Notes: a model not told the origin generated them from the letters alone. DNA of 64,000 bases from Amoebidium appalachense (GCA_963693365.1 CAVNZM010000009.1:6882001-6946000), one strand, 5' to 3'. Positions 26,538-39,179 are shown, counted from the stretch's first letter. Translations and numbers: made by a program.

Positions 26538-28230
26538 CTGCCGGGATCTCCCCAAGGGTACACCACCCTTGCTAACCACCCCCTTCCCCCGAGGCTCAGA
26601 CCCGGAGGCCCGCCCGCTGCCCCAGCACCACATTGACACCTCCCGCCTCCGGGAACTGCTGGCCTCCTACCCGGACCAACCATTCGCCGCACAACTCCTC
26701 CACGATGTCGAATTCGGCGTCGACATCGGCTATCGCGGCCCCTCCACCTCTCGGGTGGGCCCCAACCTACCCACCACCCCGGAGGCAGCTGCCGCTATCA
26801 CGGTGGATATTGCCAAAGAAGTCGCCCTCGGCCACCTGCGCGGCCCCCTCTCCCCGGCCCAATTCTTTGACGAATTTCCCGTCCACCGTTCCTCCCCCAT
26901 CGGCGCCGTTACCAAGAAAGGGAACCCCCCCAAGTACCGTCGAATCCACCACCTCTCCTGGCCCCGGGGTAGCAGTGTCAATGACAGCATCACCTACCCC
27001 GACGAACTTCAGTACATTCGCGCCCGGGATGTCACCCAACTCATTCTCGACGCAGGCCCCGGCTGCTACATGGCCGTGGCAGATGTGCAGGCTGCCTTCC
27101 GGCACATGCCCATCCGACCGGAAGACCACCACTTAATGGCATTCAAATGGCAAGGGCATTTTTACGTTGAAACCAGACTGCCCTTCGGCCTGAAATCTAG
27201 CCCAGCCATCTGGGAACGGATCGCGGCCACCCTACAGTGGCTGGCACACCAGCACCACGGTATTACCCTCATCCGCCACTACGTAGACGACTGGATTATA
27301 GTCGCCCCCACACAACAGCAGTGCCAACGTCACCTATCCACCTTCCTGCAACTCTGCCGAGAGCTGCACATTGCCATCTCCGAAGACAAGATGCAGGGCC
27401 CGGCTACCCGTGTCGTCTTCATCGGTATCGAATTCGACTCCATCGCCATGGAGGCACGAATCCCGGCTTCCAAGCTCTCGGACCTACTCGACCTCACTTC
27501 CCACCCAAAGCCCACCATCACCATTCGGGACCTCCAGTCCCTCCTCGGCAAACTCACCTGGTGTGCCCAGCTGCTTCCCCCCGGGAGGGCCTTCTCCCAG
27601 CGCCTCTGGGCCCTTCTCCGGACCCACCCACACCTTGCCGGCCACCACCACATACGACTGACTGCTGCCGCCCGGGCCGACATAGCCGAATGGCACCACT
27701 GGCAGTTCCTCACATCATGGAATGGGGTGCACCTCATCACACCCCCCACATACACCACCCTGGCCACTGATGCTGCCGGATCGGTGGGTCTAGGTGGCCA
27801 CTGGCTCGACCAATGGTTCTTCATGCCCTGGTCCCCCTCCACCCAAGCCCTCTATGCTCATGAGGGTAAACTCGGTTCTTCCGTCATCGAACTCCTGGCC
27901 ATCGCAGCCGCCGTGGCCCTCTGGGCCCCCTCCTGGTCCACCCACCATGTCCGTATTTTATGCGACAACACGGGTGCTGTGTCTGACCTGCACTCCCGGT
28001 CTTCCCCCCACCCCGTGATGGCCAAACTTATTCGGTTCATCACCCGCATGGAAATGCAATACCAATTCACGTTACAGGCATCCTACCTACCAGGACCCCT
28101 CAACCATCTGGCCGATGCCATTTCTCGTAACCAACTTCCCCGGGCCCGACGACTCCGACCTTCCCTGCAACCGGAGCCCTGCCCCTTCCCCTCCTGGGTC
28201 CACGAGTTTCTATCCCTTCCCTTGGGCTAA
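26371..28230 (+). CDS. Reverse transcriptase and RNase H (ORF2)
   Basis: Uninterrupted 619-codon frame in the same phase as the distal gag frame, separated from it by the stop at 26094. RT landmarks in order: VADVQAAFRHMPI (near 27075), LPFGLKSSPAIW (near 27180) and the catalytic YVDD at 27280-27291. RNase H follows with LATDAAG, an acidic E in ELLAI, ILCDNTGAV, and ADAISRN near the end. The motif order and RH type match DIRS-order elements. The first part contains a C48 run (26489-26536) read as polyproline. There is no clear ATG before the conserved domain, so translation may start internally or by reinitiation after gag; the real N-terminus is uncertain. Confidence 0.85.
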
Positions 28231-28250
28231 CCCCCCCCCCCCCCCCCCCC

Positions 28251-29318
28251 CAGATCTCCCGTTCCGGAGCAACACTGGCAGATTGGCCCCCCACTTTGCT
28301 CCGGCCGAGCTGCTTCGAGCCACCACTACCCTGCAGGAATGCCAGGCCCTGAGTCTCAACCTCGACTCTCGGGCCTTTTACTCCCGGGTGCAAAAAGTGT
28401 TCATCGATTTCTGTGTGGCATCTCGGCTGCAATCCTCCTCCGGGTCCTCCCTCCCGGCCTCCCCACACACCGTGCAACTTTTTCTCGCCTGGTGTGCCCA
28501 ACGAGGGGTACAGGCCTCTTCCTTAACCGGCTACAATTCGGCCATCACCAGGCTCCACCTCGACATGGGCCTCCCTGCTCCCTACCCCCACGACAAGTCT
28601 CTGGCCTGGTTCCTACGGGGGGTAGGCCGATGGCAGCTTTCTCACAACATCCGACCCCGCTCATCCACCAGGGAAAACACCCCTCCTCCCCTCCCACCTC
28701 CGCCTACTCCACGGCCAGTGCCCCACCAAGGCCTCCTCGGCCAATCTCCGGCTATGGACGGCCCTCATCGTCGGTTTCTGTGGTCTCCTCCGTTCAGGGG
28801 AATTTACCTCCAAGACCCTGACTTCTTTCGACCCGTCCCGTCACGTTAAACGGAAGGACGTGACCTTCAGCTACACCCCCACCGGTACTTTGTCCCATGC
28901 CACCCTCCACCTGCCAACCTCTAAGACAGATGTACAGGCCCGAGGTGTCAACGTCACCCTAGCTGCCCTGCCCCTCACCCACTTCTCCCCAGCCCATCTC
29001 CTCCGGCAGTTCCTGGATACAACGTCCGGTCAACCCGACGACCCCCTCTTCAGTCTCGGTGGCATCCCCTACACCAAGAGTGCTTTCTCTGCCGATTTCC
29101 GTGCCCTCCTCTCCCGGGCAGGCCTCTCACCCTCCCGGTTTGCCGGACACAGCCTCCGCATCGGGGGGGCCACAGCACTGGCTGAGGCCGGGGTCGACGA
29201 CTCCCGGATCAAACAACTCGGCCGGTGGTCCTCCGACTGCTTCCTGATCTATACCCGACTTCGTCCGGCCTCCATTGCTGCCACCACCACACGTGTATTC
29301 GCCTCTATTCTTAAGTGA
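28251..29318 (+). pseudogene. Tyrosine recombinase (ORF3), one frame break
   Basis: The N-terminal SAM-like half runs in one frame to about 28655 (GYNSAITRLHLDMGLPAP), then the catalytic half continues in the next frame to the stop at 29318. One extra base in the C4 run at 28655-28658 explains the switch. Catalytic residues visible: first Arg in LLRSGEF (28791-28793), His and Arg of HSLR (29148-29159), and Tyr in LIYTR (29250-29252). These recombinases integrate circular cDNA without target-site duplication, which agrees with the flanks. The frame starts upstream and overlaps or abuts ORF2 across a C-run at about 28231-28250, so the start is unresolved. Confidence 0.7.
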
Positions 29319-29346
29319 AACCTTTGGAGCAAGCATACTGCTCTCG

Positions 29347-29436
29347 TGCCGTGGTTTACAACCATTGCAGGTTCACTTTCGTCCAAGGGGATGTCCCCCT
29401 AGAGGCAACACACGTCCCGGAGTAGTTTTTCATAGA
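29347..29436 (+). repeat. Split direct repeat B1
   Basis: 90 bases starting TGCCGTGGTTTACAACC, matching B2 (29918-30007) throughout by eye and directly abutting A2. Confidence 0.85.
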
Positions 29437-29785
29437 GGTTTTATTTGTGGAAATTATTGACATAAATATTTTTCTGGGTAAACACGTAGGATGGGTGTTC
29501 GATACCAACATAGCCATGTAGGCTTCATTTCGTGTTTTAGCAGTTAGCGGTTGGCTGCCCGCACACGGGCACCTATTAGCCAGTCAAAACATCAGATACC
29601 ACAGATCACTAGACCGAGTTATGATTGGCTCGGATTAGATTTCACATATCACTAGATCGATTTTTGATTGGCTCAGATCGGTAGGCTTAGGTATATAAGC
29701 ACGACAGTTTTTAGCAGATCAGCAAGCTACAAACACATCTTCTGTGTTTAGCATCCACAGCCTTACAGCTATATATTCCTTTTCA
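29437..29785 (+). repeat. Split direct repeat A2
   Basis: Second copy of the 349-base A repeat, directly following B1. The B1-A2 junction is expected to pair with the termini during circle formation in this order of elements. Confidence 0.85.
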
Positions 29786-29917
29786 CCCACCCACCTACAC
29801 CCACACACAACCCCCATTGATCCACACATACGTGCTGTTTTTTTTCACGGGGCGAAGACTTCCCCCGTTTTTTGGGCACATGGACCTCACGGATCAATAA
29901 ATTGATGACTGGGGGCT

Positions 29918-30007
29918 TGCCGTGGTTTACAACCATTGCAGGTTCACTTTCGTCCAAGGGGATGTCCCCCTAGAGGCAACACACGTCCCGGAGTAGTTTT
30001 TCATAGA
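29918..30007 (+). repeat. Split direct repeat B2 (3' terminus)
   Basis: Matches B1 and ends CATAGA; the next base resumes the interrupted LTR-like repeat (CACTTTTATATTG). Confidence 0.85.
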
Positions 30008-30099
30008 CACTTTTATATTGACGACTATTAGGAATATATGTATGTAGATGAGTTTCTTTATGGAAACGAATGAAAATATATATGTGAATTAACACTATC
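30008..30099 (+). mobile_element. LTR-like dispersed repeat, copy 1, right part
   Basis: Continues copy 1 after the insertion (GACGACTATTAGGAATATATG ... ATGTGAATTAACACTATC) and is cut off by the TGTTGG start of copy 2. A further stretch at 30973-31096 resembles the end of the same repeat (CTCCGATTGCCCTCTCTTTAT ... GTGCAAAACA) and is probably its far end, with about 200 bases lost. Confidence 0.5.
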
Positions 30100-30972
30100 T
30101 GTTGGAATACGTCACTACGTAGTACAGCAAGAGTCTTGAAGTATGTGCGTGTGTCTTAGCCTTGTTTGTATTCGTGTCTGCTCTTCTTCTTTGTGCTCTC
30201 CCCCTTCTCTCCCTTTTGCTCTTTTCTCTCTCTCTCTCTCTCCCCCCCCCCCCCCCCGTATCTCTCTCTCCCTTATTTCTGTGTGCACGGATATCTGTAG
30301 ATCTGTGCACACCTGGCTCCCTTGCCTGATAGGACTTATTGCATTTTATATGTGTTTGCTCTCCTTTGTTTTTCTGAGAGTAGTGTGATTGGCTAGCTAT
30401 ATTCGATGTCTTTGTTTTAGTTCAAAGTAGGATGACTCCCCAATAGACGCAAGTGAGTACATCTATAGATCATTATGTGCATTCCTGTCTATTAATATAC
30501 GTGTTATGATTGGACACATTAGATATGTTTGGAATTCGTTTTTATCGTGATGTGTCTTCACTTTGAGAGTGTCGACTATTAGGAAGTATATGTATTTAGA
30601 TGAGTTTCTTTATAGAGACGAATCTAAATATATATGTGTATTAATAGTGACAAGTTGTATAATTTACTTAAGTTATTTAAGTAAGAGTTTCTAAGCTTCA
30701 GTTGTGTCGGAAGTTGGAATGTGTATGCTCTGTTGGAATGTATTTTTCTATCATCAGAAGGAACCGGTTGGTTCTCTTCTTTTAGTTGAGATAAGATGAT
30801 AAATGGCCAGTACAAAAAGGCCCGAGAGCACAATAAAAGTTAGTTGTTGTTGAAATCTTTCAAGTGTCGTGAACAGCTCCGATTGCCCTCTCTTTATTGT
30901 GTTGGTCGTTTTTTACATGACACGTCTGTGCACTCAGTGCACTCTGCTCCCTTAGACCCGTACAAAACAACA
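30100..30972 (+). mobile_element. LTR-like dispersed repeat, copy 2 (TG...CA, 873 bp)
   Basis: Begins TGTTGGAATACGTC and ends GTACAAAACAACA. It contains AATAAA (30832-30837) about 135 bases before the end, as in LTRs. It has the uninterrupted version of the Ngaro insertion site at about 30552-30564 (GTGTCTTCACTTT). Another copy lies inverted at 63691-64000. No protease, RT or integrase is linked, so a solo LTR or non-autonomous element is inferred. Confidence 0.55.
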
Positions 30973-31094
30973 GGTTAAGGTTCTCGAGTCGTAAACAACT
31001 CCGATTGCCCTCTCTTTATTTGTCTTTATTTATTTGTTTGTCGTGGTTACTGACACCTCTGTGCACTCTGTTTCCCGTATTACATGTGCAAAAC

Positions 31095-31353
<259 letters not shown>

Positions 31354-31460
31354 GAGAGTTACTGGATTGACTGTTTGAGAAGAGCTCACCCCAAATAAGT
31401 TGAGCACAGTTGCACACCAAATGACAAGGCTTTGGGGGAGGGGGGAGAGGAGGGAGGGGG

Positions 31461-31542
<82 letters not shown>

Positions 31543-32429
31543 GGGAGGGAGGGGGGATGGAGGGGCGGATTTCGAAGGGGGGGGAGGGGGGGGACTTTAT
31601 AATGGGGACATAACATACCGTTTGTGTACTGGGCACGTTCATGCACATGTGCGCTTGGTTAGAGAAGCGGATGGTTGGAAGGCAGTGTGTCGATACAAGT
31701 GGTTGGAAGACAGTGTGTAAATACACAAGCAGGCACAGGCTTGCAAGAGGACAACATGTGGATGTGCAGGTGAATGTACATGTAGTGCGTCTCACGAAAC
31801 TACAATATTTTTTTTTCCCAGTTTGAATGGCGAAGTAAAGGTATCTCTCAGCATGGTTCTGCTCTTTATTTTTTATGTGCTGGTTAACCACCACAGGGTT
31901 ATAACCATGCCCAGCTGCAGCTGGTTGGGCAATACTTTCAATTACTCTACCTCAAGTTGATCTGTAACGTTGCAGCCTGAAAGAACTCAACTGCTGCATG
32001 TGTGATACTAGCAGTTGTCAAACTGCCATCTGGTCATGACCAATTTCTCATGTAAGCTCATGTACGACTGATAAACATCTAAATCTAAGGTGGTCGCCAA
32101 TTTGTTATTGTATATATAGGAATCGTTGGAGTATCTGTATTCAGTATTAGCAGCCGTTAGCGTATGACTAAATGGCAAACTCACCCACCACGGGTAAGCT
32201 CCCTCTATACAATTCTCACCAGCTTATCTCCCCCGAGAACACTACTGAAACGCTGATTCTAAAACGTTCTTCTAGTTCGAACATCATTGTTCTTTTTGAA
32301 AGCTACACAGTTTGGCAAAAACTCGGACCCTGCATGCTCTGTCATATTGGTGTCACTATTAATTAGTCATTTTTCAGAATGCATTCACAACTTGGATAAC
32401 ATATCCACCATGCTGGTATTGACTTAGTT
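31354..32429. other. Intergenic, no gene recognised
   Basis: Holds a T37-G41 composite tract (31464-31541), G/A-rich sequence to about 31595, then ordinary sequence (31600-32429) including a short AT-rich stretch with TATATATAGG near 32114. No coding exon is supported. The downstream exon of the minus-strand pseudogene begins at 32430. Confidence 0.6.
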
Positions 32430-32924
32430 TCACTGATACTCTACTGAACTATTGCAGATATTGAGTTGATACCCGCAACCAATTTCTTGCACGCGCTGTA
32501 GTGGGTGCTTCTTCTGCTTCACCGTGTCGTACGACACGTACTTGCATTTGGCTACCGACCGGCACTTTTCGGGCTTGGGAATGCCTAAAACAATAATTCA
32601 GGTGCATGCCTGTGCCAGAGAGCGTTATGCATATGGCTGTTACTGCATAGCTGCGGCCCAAAGAGGGGACAGAGGCCGACATACCTGGAAGTGAATAGAC
32701 CTGGGTTCGACCGCTTGCAGACATGTCCAAGCAGTGGTTCGTAAGCAGACAAGTCTTGCTGAGGTTGTTGTACATCACGAACTGGCATTGGGGGTACCGA
32801 GCGCATTGCGAGATGCGTGCTGATGGACAGGCGGGTACAAAAGCAGACGTGTTCCAGTTTCCGTATGAACCTATGGCCTTGCATGCAAAACCCTCCCGAA
32901 GCGTCATTAACGGATCCGAGGTAC
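32430..32924 (-). pseudogene. Broken inverted copy of the last two exons of the mosaic gene (PAN modules)
   Basis: Upstream exon 32924-32685 is 240 bases, the same length, phase and splice sites (CACAG|GTAC) as exon 33, and encodes the same PAN pattern (ISQCARYPQCQFVMYNN, TCLLTNHCLD). The next exon (from 32584) keeps [10 protein letters not shown] of exon 34 but lacks about 26 residues before it. It also has one extra base just after that motif; beyond it the exon 34-like reading continues in another frame to a TAG at 32441-32443, whereas the entry frame ends at a TGA (32430-32432). No other exons of a paralogue were found upstream on this strand up to the NOTUM promoter. It is either a pseudogene fragment or the tail of a degenerate paralogue. 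Confidence 0.65.
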
Positions 32925-34630
<1,706 letters not shown>

Positions 34631-34631
34631 A

Positions 34632-34673
34632 CCAATCACAGGCATCTTAAAGTTGGGACTGCGCAAATATAAA
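34632..34673 (+). promoter_or_regulatory. CCAAT and TATA elements of the NOTUM-like gene
   Basis: CCAAT at 34632-34636 and TATAAA at 34668-34673 (context AATATAAAG) lie about 190 bases before the ATG. Spacing of CCAAT to TATA is about 35 bases. Further ATTGG/CCAAT motifs occur at about 34554-34612. Confidence 0.45.
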
Positions 34674-34862
34674 GCTCAAGAGGCGGTCACCAAACATGCG
34701 ATCGCAAAGCCCAACACGGTGACACAGCTGCCCATTACTCAAAGTAACTTTTGTGCACTTTTTCTCCATCGAAATTTACACAAAACACCAAGGTGAAAAA
34801 CTACAACTACAACCGAATTTGCGGCCATCAGTAATCAGCAAATATTGACACACATATCAAAA

Positions 34863-36237
34863 ATGCCGTCTTTCATTTTTTTACATGTAGCCACCGTCGG
34901 GGTTCTCTCCCTCTTCCGGCCCACACCCACCACAGCTGTTTCTATTCCGTTCATATCAACCACTAAGCTGCTTGGCGAGCTAAACCAGATGGACGCTACG
35001 CCCTATCTCCCGCATTGCTACTATAGCAACGACACTTCAAACTGCGCACTCGATACACTGTCCGGTGATAACATAGCCGTTTTCCCTGGTGGTGATACCG
35101 AGTGCATCAACGGGAGCGAACCCTACCGTTTCCAGGTTTACCCCCGGACCGACGGAAAATCTTCTCATTTATTTTCAGGGGGGAGGAGCTTGCTGGTCGA
35201 GCACAACAAATGCTCTTGGTGCGTGCTACGGTAAAGAAGTAACGGCTTTGACCCAACCGGTTCTCTCAAACGCCTCTGGAATTTTTGACAAAACGAATCC
35301 CAAAAACCCGTATGCGAACTACACTATCGTTGCTGTGAGCTACTGTTCAGGTGACATGCACTCGGGGAATGTTACACGCACGTACAGAAACATAAAGAAT
35401 GGAGGGGCAGACCAGATTATCCGTCAGACCGGTATCTCAAACACACTATCTGTGCTTGAGTGGGTGCAGAGGAATGTGCCCAACCCAGACCGATTGGTGG
35501 TGATGGGATGCTCGGCTGGCTCGTTGGCGGCACAAATGTGGGGCGGCTACATCATCGACACATACAGAGAGGCCAATCCAAACATGGCAGCTGCCGTGGT
35601 TGCAGACAGCTATGCGGGCATCTTCCCTCGCACACAAGCAAAACTCATCGCTGGCTTCAACATTCAAGAGGCCCCGTTTCTCTCTTCTGCACCCGCGGAA
35701 TTTCATTCACGCCTCGCCTCTGGTAAAATGTTTTGGTGCGAGCTTATCGACTACTTACACTCTGCACACGATAACATAGACTACGCATCCATCCAATCAA
35801 AAGCGGACAAGGTTCAGAGACTATTCTACGACGCCCTGATGCTTTCTCTTGGGCCAAGCACGAACATTTTCGAAGGACTGGTTTCTGTTCCCGCGTGTGC
35901 TAAGAGCACCTCCCCCACAACCTTTCCTATGGGTGCTCAGACTTTCTACAAGTCTACCGTTGGTCTCTACGACACATATCTGACAACGAATACCCCAAAT
36001 ACCTTCACACCATATTTGGTAAATAGCAACCAACACTGCTACACGTGCTTTAAGTTGTTCTACAACACTACGATTGTGACGGGGACCAATCAAACGGTGG
36101 CTCTTTCTGATTGGCTGTGGCAGTTTCCGCTGGATTCTGCGAACTCGATTGCACGTGGTGCGTGCGGCACAAACTCAAGTTCTGAATATGGTAACCTTGG
36201 TTGTCCTCTAAGTATGAACACAACAGTAGTTGAATAA
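34863..36237 (+). CDS. NOTUM/pectin acetylesterase-like secreted hydrolase, single exon, one frame break
   Basis: ATG at 34863 opens a hydrophobic signal sequence (MPSFIFLHVATVGVL). The family block LLIYFQGGGACW lies near 35160-35195, the nucleophile serine in MGCSAGS (Ser codon 35512-35514) and the likely catalytic His in NSNQHC (36034-36036). Length is about 457 residues and the product ends at TAA 36235-36237. The family (carboxylesterases of the NOTUM/PAE type) removes acetyl or palmitoleoyl esters from extracellular polysaccharides or proteins; the substrate here is unknown. The start frame and the main frame differ by one base between YRFQV and LLIYFQ. A single extra C in the C5 run at 35141-35145 explains it. 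Splicing out a 43-base GT...AG segment (about 35136-35178) would also join the frames but would delete the conserved LLIYFQ. Likely an assembly error, otherwise a recent pseudogene. Confidence 0.75.
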
Positions 36238-36417
36238 TAACAGATTCTATGACTATGGCAGAACTTGTAAATAGGCAAGCCGGATGTATACATGTACATG
36301 TACTAATTTGTAAAGTAACTAGGTCCTTATATATAATTATGTGAACGGTTAGTACACTACATCCATCCTAATTAGCTTTTTGGTATGTGTGTTGGAATGT
36401 ACCATACATAGCTGGGA

Positions 36418-36423
36418 AATAAA
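36418..36423 (+). terminator. Poly(A) signal of the NOTUM-like gene
   Basis: AATAAA about 180 bases after the stop codon, the first canonical signal downstream. Confidence 0.55.
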
Positions 36424-36467
36424 TGTTGCACCGTGAAATTGAGTGTGACTTGCCTCGACCCCACCCA

Positions 36468-36507
<40 letters not shown>

Positions 36508-36543
36508 TTCACCCACCACCACCATCACCATCCCCCACTAAAC

Positions 36544-36583
<40 letters not shown>

Positions 36584-37558
36584 AATAAATAAATAAATAA
36601 ATAAATAAAATAGAAATGAAAAGCGAAACGAAAAAACGAAAAACATAATCCCCCGAGTCCTCCCCAGTACTCTCCCGATCGTTTTTTTCTCGATTCAACT
36701 TGGCCGCCATCAGAGTCATGCTGCACTTAATAACTTAAAGTTTGATGATGGCCGCTTATTGGTCGTTGTTATCATTTTTCCTCTCCGGCTTTTCTATATC
36801 CCAGTGGTGCCAAATATAATTCATCCCACCCAGCCCAGCCTTTTCTTTCATTTGCCGACGTGCCTTCTGCTTACAACCACTAATTTCTATTTCATCCCCT
36901 CCCAACCCCCCTCCCCCTCCGGGCCCCCGCCCGCCTTTCTCTTCCCCTCCCCCCTCCCCCCCCCCAAACCTCCCCCCGGCTCTGAGTATAATGGGGAAGC
37001 ATGCCGTGTGCCCGAACCCCCCCACCCCCCCCCACCCCCCCCATTCCCCTCCCCCCCCCCCCCCCCCCCCCCCCCACCTCCACCCCTACCCCCCATCCCC
37101 GGGCTTCCTCTTGTGCCCGTGCACGTGGCCACCATTCTAACATATGCTCTAATATTCAGGAAACTGGTAAGATTAATGTCGGGAAAAAAATCAAGTGACG
37201 ACTTAGAAAAATAAAAATAAAAAAGCACGTGATGGTTTAGCATGTAGTCAATAAGTAATATAAGAACTATGTGGATAAACCATTCTCCTAACTGCTTTTG
37301 GAAAGTATGAGATAACAAAGTAACAGAGGTTGAAAATGGAAACAAGTTAAATAAAAAACTGTGTGGTGTACACTGTGAAGAGTCAGCATAGAATATACAC
37401 AGTCCGATAAACCAAGTGGAAATAACCCCCCCCCAAAAAAATACGATTAGATAGAAGAAAGAAAGAAAGAAAGAACTTAAGGGAGGAAGGGAGGACGAAA
37501 GGAAGGAAGGAACGAAAGAAGCAAGGGAACAAAGGAAAGAGAGACCCCCCGCCCCCAG

Positions 37559-37603
<45 letters not shown>

Positions 37604-37644
37604 CACAACACCCCCACAAAAAGAAGGGGATGGGGGGATGGGGT

Positions 37645-37678
<34 letters not shown>

Positions 37679-37759
37679 TGGCGGGGAGGATTGGAGGGAC
37701 GGAAGGAAGGAAAAAGAATTAAAGAAAGGAGAAAAAAAGAAACCCCGAAACCGCGACCC
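36424..37759. other. Intergenic, simple sequence, no gene recognised
   Basis: C-run (36469-36507), A-run then AAAT repeats (36545-36608), C-rich block (36900-37100), GAAA/GGAA-rich stretch (37450-37540), (CT)n (37560-37601) and G-run (37645-37676). Long open frames here are translations of these tracts. Confidence 0.6.
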
Positions 37760-38179
37760 TTAATACACCATGTGGGAAGCCCAATACCGAAGTATCAACC
37801 AGCAAAGGAAAGCTCCAACATTCAACAGCATCCCAACCCAACACCGGTCCCCGCATTCCGAGTTTTCAGTCTTTTCCGCAAACGCAATCACCCCAAACAC
37901 CAAATTTGCGCCGAGATAAACCCCCACCAACCACATCAACCACCGGCACACGTCCACTCGGCGCATGTACCATTTGTCCCATTCCATCTGTTCCTCTCTT
38001 CGTTTTTTCTGTCTCCTCATCACCCGTTTTGACTGTTTGCGCATTTTCCGGTATTTTTGCCATTTTCGCATGAAATCGGATGTGGGGTGCGGCAGTTTCA
38101 GGTCGATGCCGAATGTCAGTTCCGGGATTTCGAGATTGGAATAAATCCGTACCTGCCGGCCAACAACAAAAGGCGGTCG
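37760..38179 (-). CDS. Candidate terminal exon of a membrane protein (two transmembrane segments)
   Basis: Read from a CACACAG acceptor at 38180-38181, 139 codons run to TAA (37760-37762). The sequence starts RPPFVVGRQVRIYSN and carries LKLPHPTSDF. A strongly basic stretch (RKWQKYRKMRKQSKRVMRRQ) is followed by two hydrophobic segments (LMWLVGVYLGANLVFGVIAF and WVGMLLNVGAFLCWLIL). The composition is unlike the repeat-derived frames nearby. Upstream exons would lie beyond the hexamer array; 40949-41135 is one candidate. I do not recognise the family. It could belong to the same minus-strand gene as 46779-50680, but no continuous phase path was established. Confidence 0.4.
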   Translation of the reverse strand, partial: RPPFVVGRQVRIYSNLEIPELTFGIDLKLPHPTSDFMRKWQKYRKMRKQSKRVMRRQKKRREEQMEWDKWYMRRVDVCRWLMWLVGVYLGANLVFGVIAFAEKTENSECGDRCWVGMLLNVGAFLCWLILRYWASHMVY

Positions 38180-38722
38180 CTGTGTGCGTGTGCGTGTGCG
38201 TGTGCGTGTGCGTGTGCGTGTGCGTGTGCGTGTGCGTGTGCGTGTGCGTGTGCGTGTGCGTGTGCGTGTGCGCGTGCGCGTGCGCGTGCGCGTGCGCGTG
38301 CGCGTGCGCGTGCGCGTGCGCGTGCGTGTGCGCGTGCGTGTGCGTGTGCGTGTGCGTGTGCGTGTGCGTGTGCGTGTGCGTGTGCGTGTGCGTGTGCGTG
38401 TGCGTGTGCGTGTGCGTGTGCGTGTGCGTGTGCGTGTGCGTGTGCGTGTGCGTGTGCGTGTGCGTGTGCGTGTGCGTGTGCGTGTGCGTGTGCGTGTGCG
38501 CGTGCGCGTGCGCGTGCGCGTGCGCGTGCGCGTGCGCGTGCGCGTGCGCGTGCGCGTGCGCGTGCGCGTGCGCGTGCGCGTGCGCGTGCGCGTGCGTGTG
38601 CGTGTGCGTGTGCGTGTGCGTGTGCGTGTGCGTGTGCGTGTGCGTGTGCGTGTGCGTGTGCGTGTGCGTGTGCGTGTGCGTGTGCGTGTGCATGTGCGTG
38701 TGCATGTGTGTGCGCGTGTTTT
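38180..38722 (+). repeat. TGCGTG/TGCGCG hexanucleotide array (~540 bp)
   Basis: About 90 hexamers in strict purine-pyrimidine alternation, organised in blocks: TGCGTG, then TGCGCG (about 38270-38330), TGCGTG, then TGCGCG (about 38498-38595), then TGCGTG. Strict alternation with CG steps is the classic Z-DNA-prone composition. All six frames are open through it, which creates spurious 180-370-residue ORFs. Confidence 0.95.
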
Positions 38723-38876
38723 GTAAGGAGGGAGGGGGGAAAAGGGAGAGTCACGTGGGGGGAAAGGGGAGGGGGGGGGGGGGGGGGGGGGGATGACAGG
38801 TGTCGCGTGTTTTGCATGATAGAATTCGCCCATGATGGTACAAGCGGTCCATAGATGTCTACGCATGTGCACGTGC

Positions 38877-38940
<64 letters not shown>

Positions 38941-39179
38941 TTCGTGTTTGTGTCTCTCACCATCTCCATGTATCTGTGCACGGGTGTATGGTTGTTACAG
39001 AGCGTGTGTGCTTTGGTTTCTTCTTGCGTACAGTGGGGGGGGGAGGGGGGGGGGGGGGGGGGGAAGAAAAAGGAGGGGGAGGGAGAGGGAGGGAGGGGGA
39101 GTGGGGGGGAAAAGGGAGGGGGAGGGGAGTGCTAAGGTCGGAAACAGAAGATGTGTGGGCGTACGGATTGTGTGTGTGT

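Larger units (their letters stand above)
24535..30007 (+). mobile_element. Ngaro/PAT-type DIRS-order (tyrosine-recombinase) retrotransposon, 5.47 kb
   Basis: The element has the split direct repeat layout of Ngaro and PAT elements: A1 (24535-24883), three coding regions, B1 (29347-29436), A2 (29437-29785), a 132-base spacer and B2 (29918-30007). A1 and A2 (349 bases each) look identical by eye, as do B1 and B2 (90 bases each), implying a recent insertion. The coding order is gag-like with zinc knuckles, reverse transcriptase plus RNase H, then tyrosine recombinase. No methyltransferase domain, integrase or LTRs were seen; absence of methyltransferase favours Ngaro over DIRS or PAT. No target-site duplication flanks it. 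The gag and recombinase frames are each broken by one base, so this copy may be inactive or may carry homopolymer errors. The coding part is much more GC-rich than the surroundings. Confidence 0.85.

Noticed and set aside
29900-30010. Second full Ngaro-type element
   Set aside because: The repeated A and B segments are the expected second halves of the split direct repeats of one element, not another copy.
38057-38878. Long ORFs of 180-370 codons on both strands (Arg-Val, Ala-Cys/Ala-Arg, His-Thr repeats)
   Set aside because: They are translations of the TGCGTG/TGCGCG array, open in all six frames. Only the distal 139 codons at 37760-38179 have protein-like composition.
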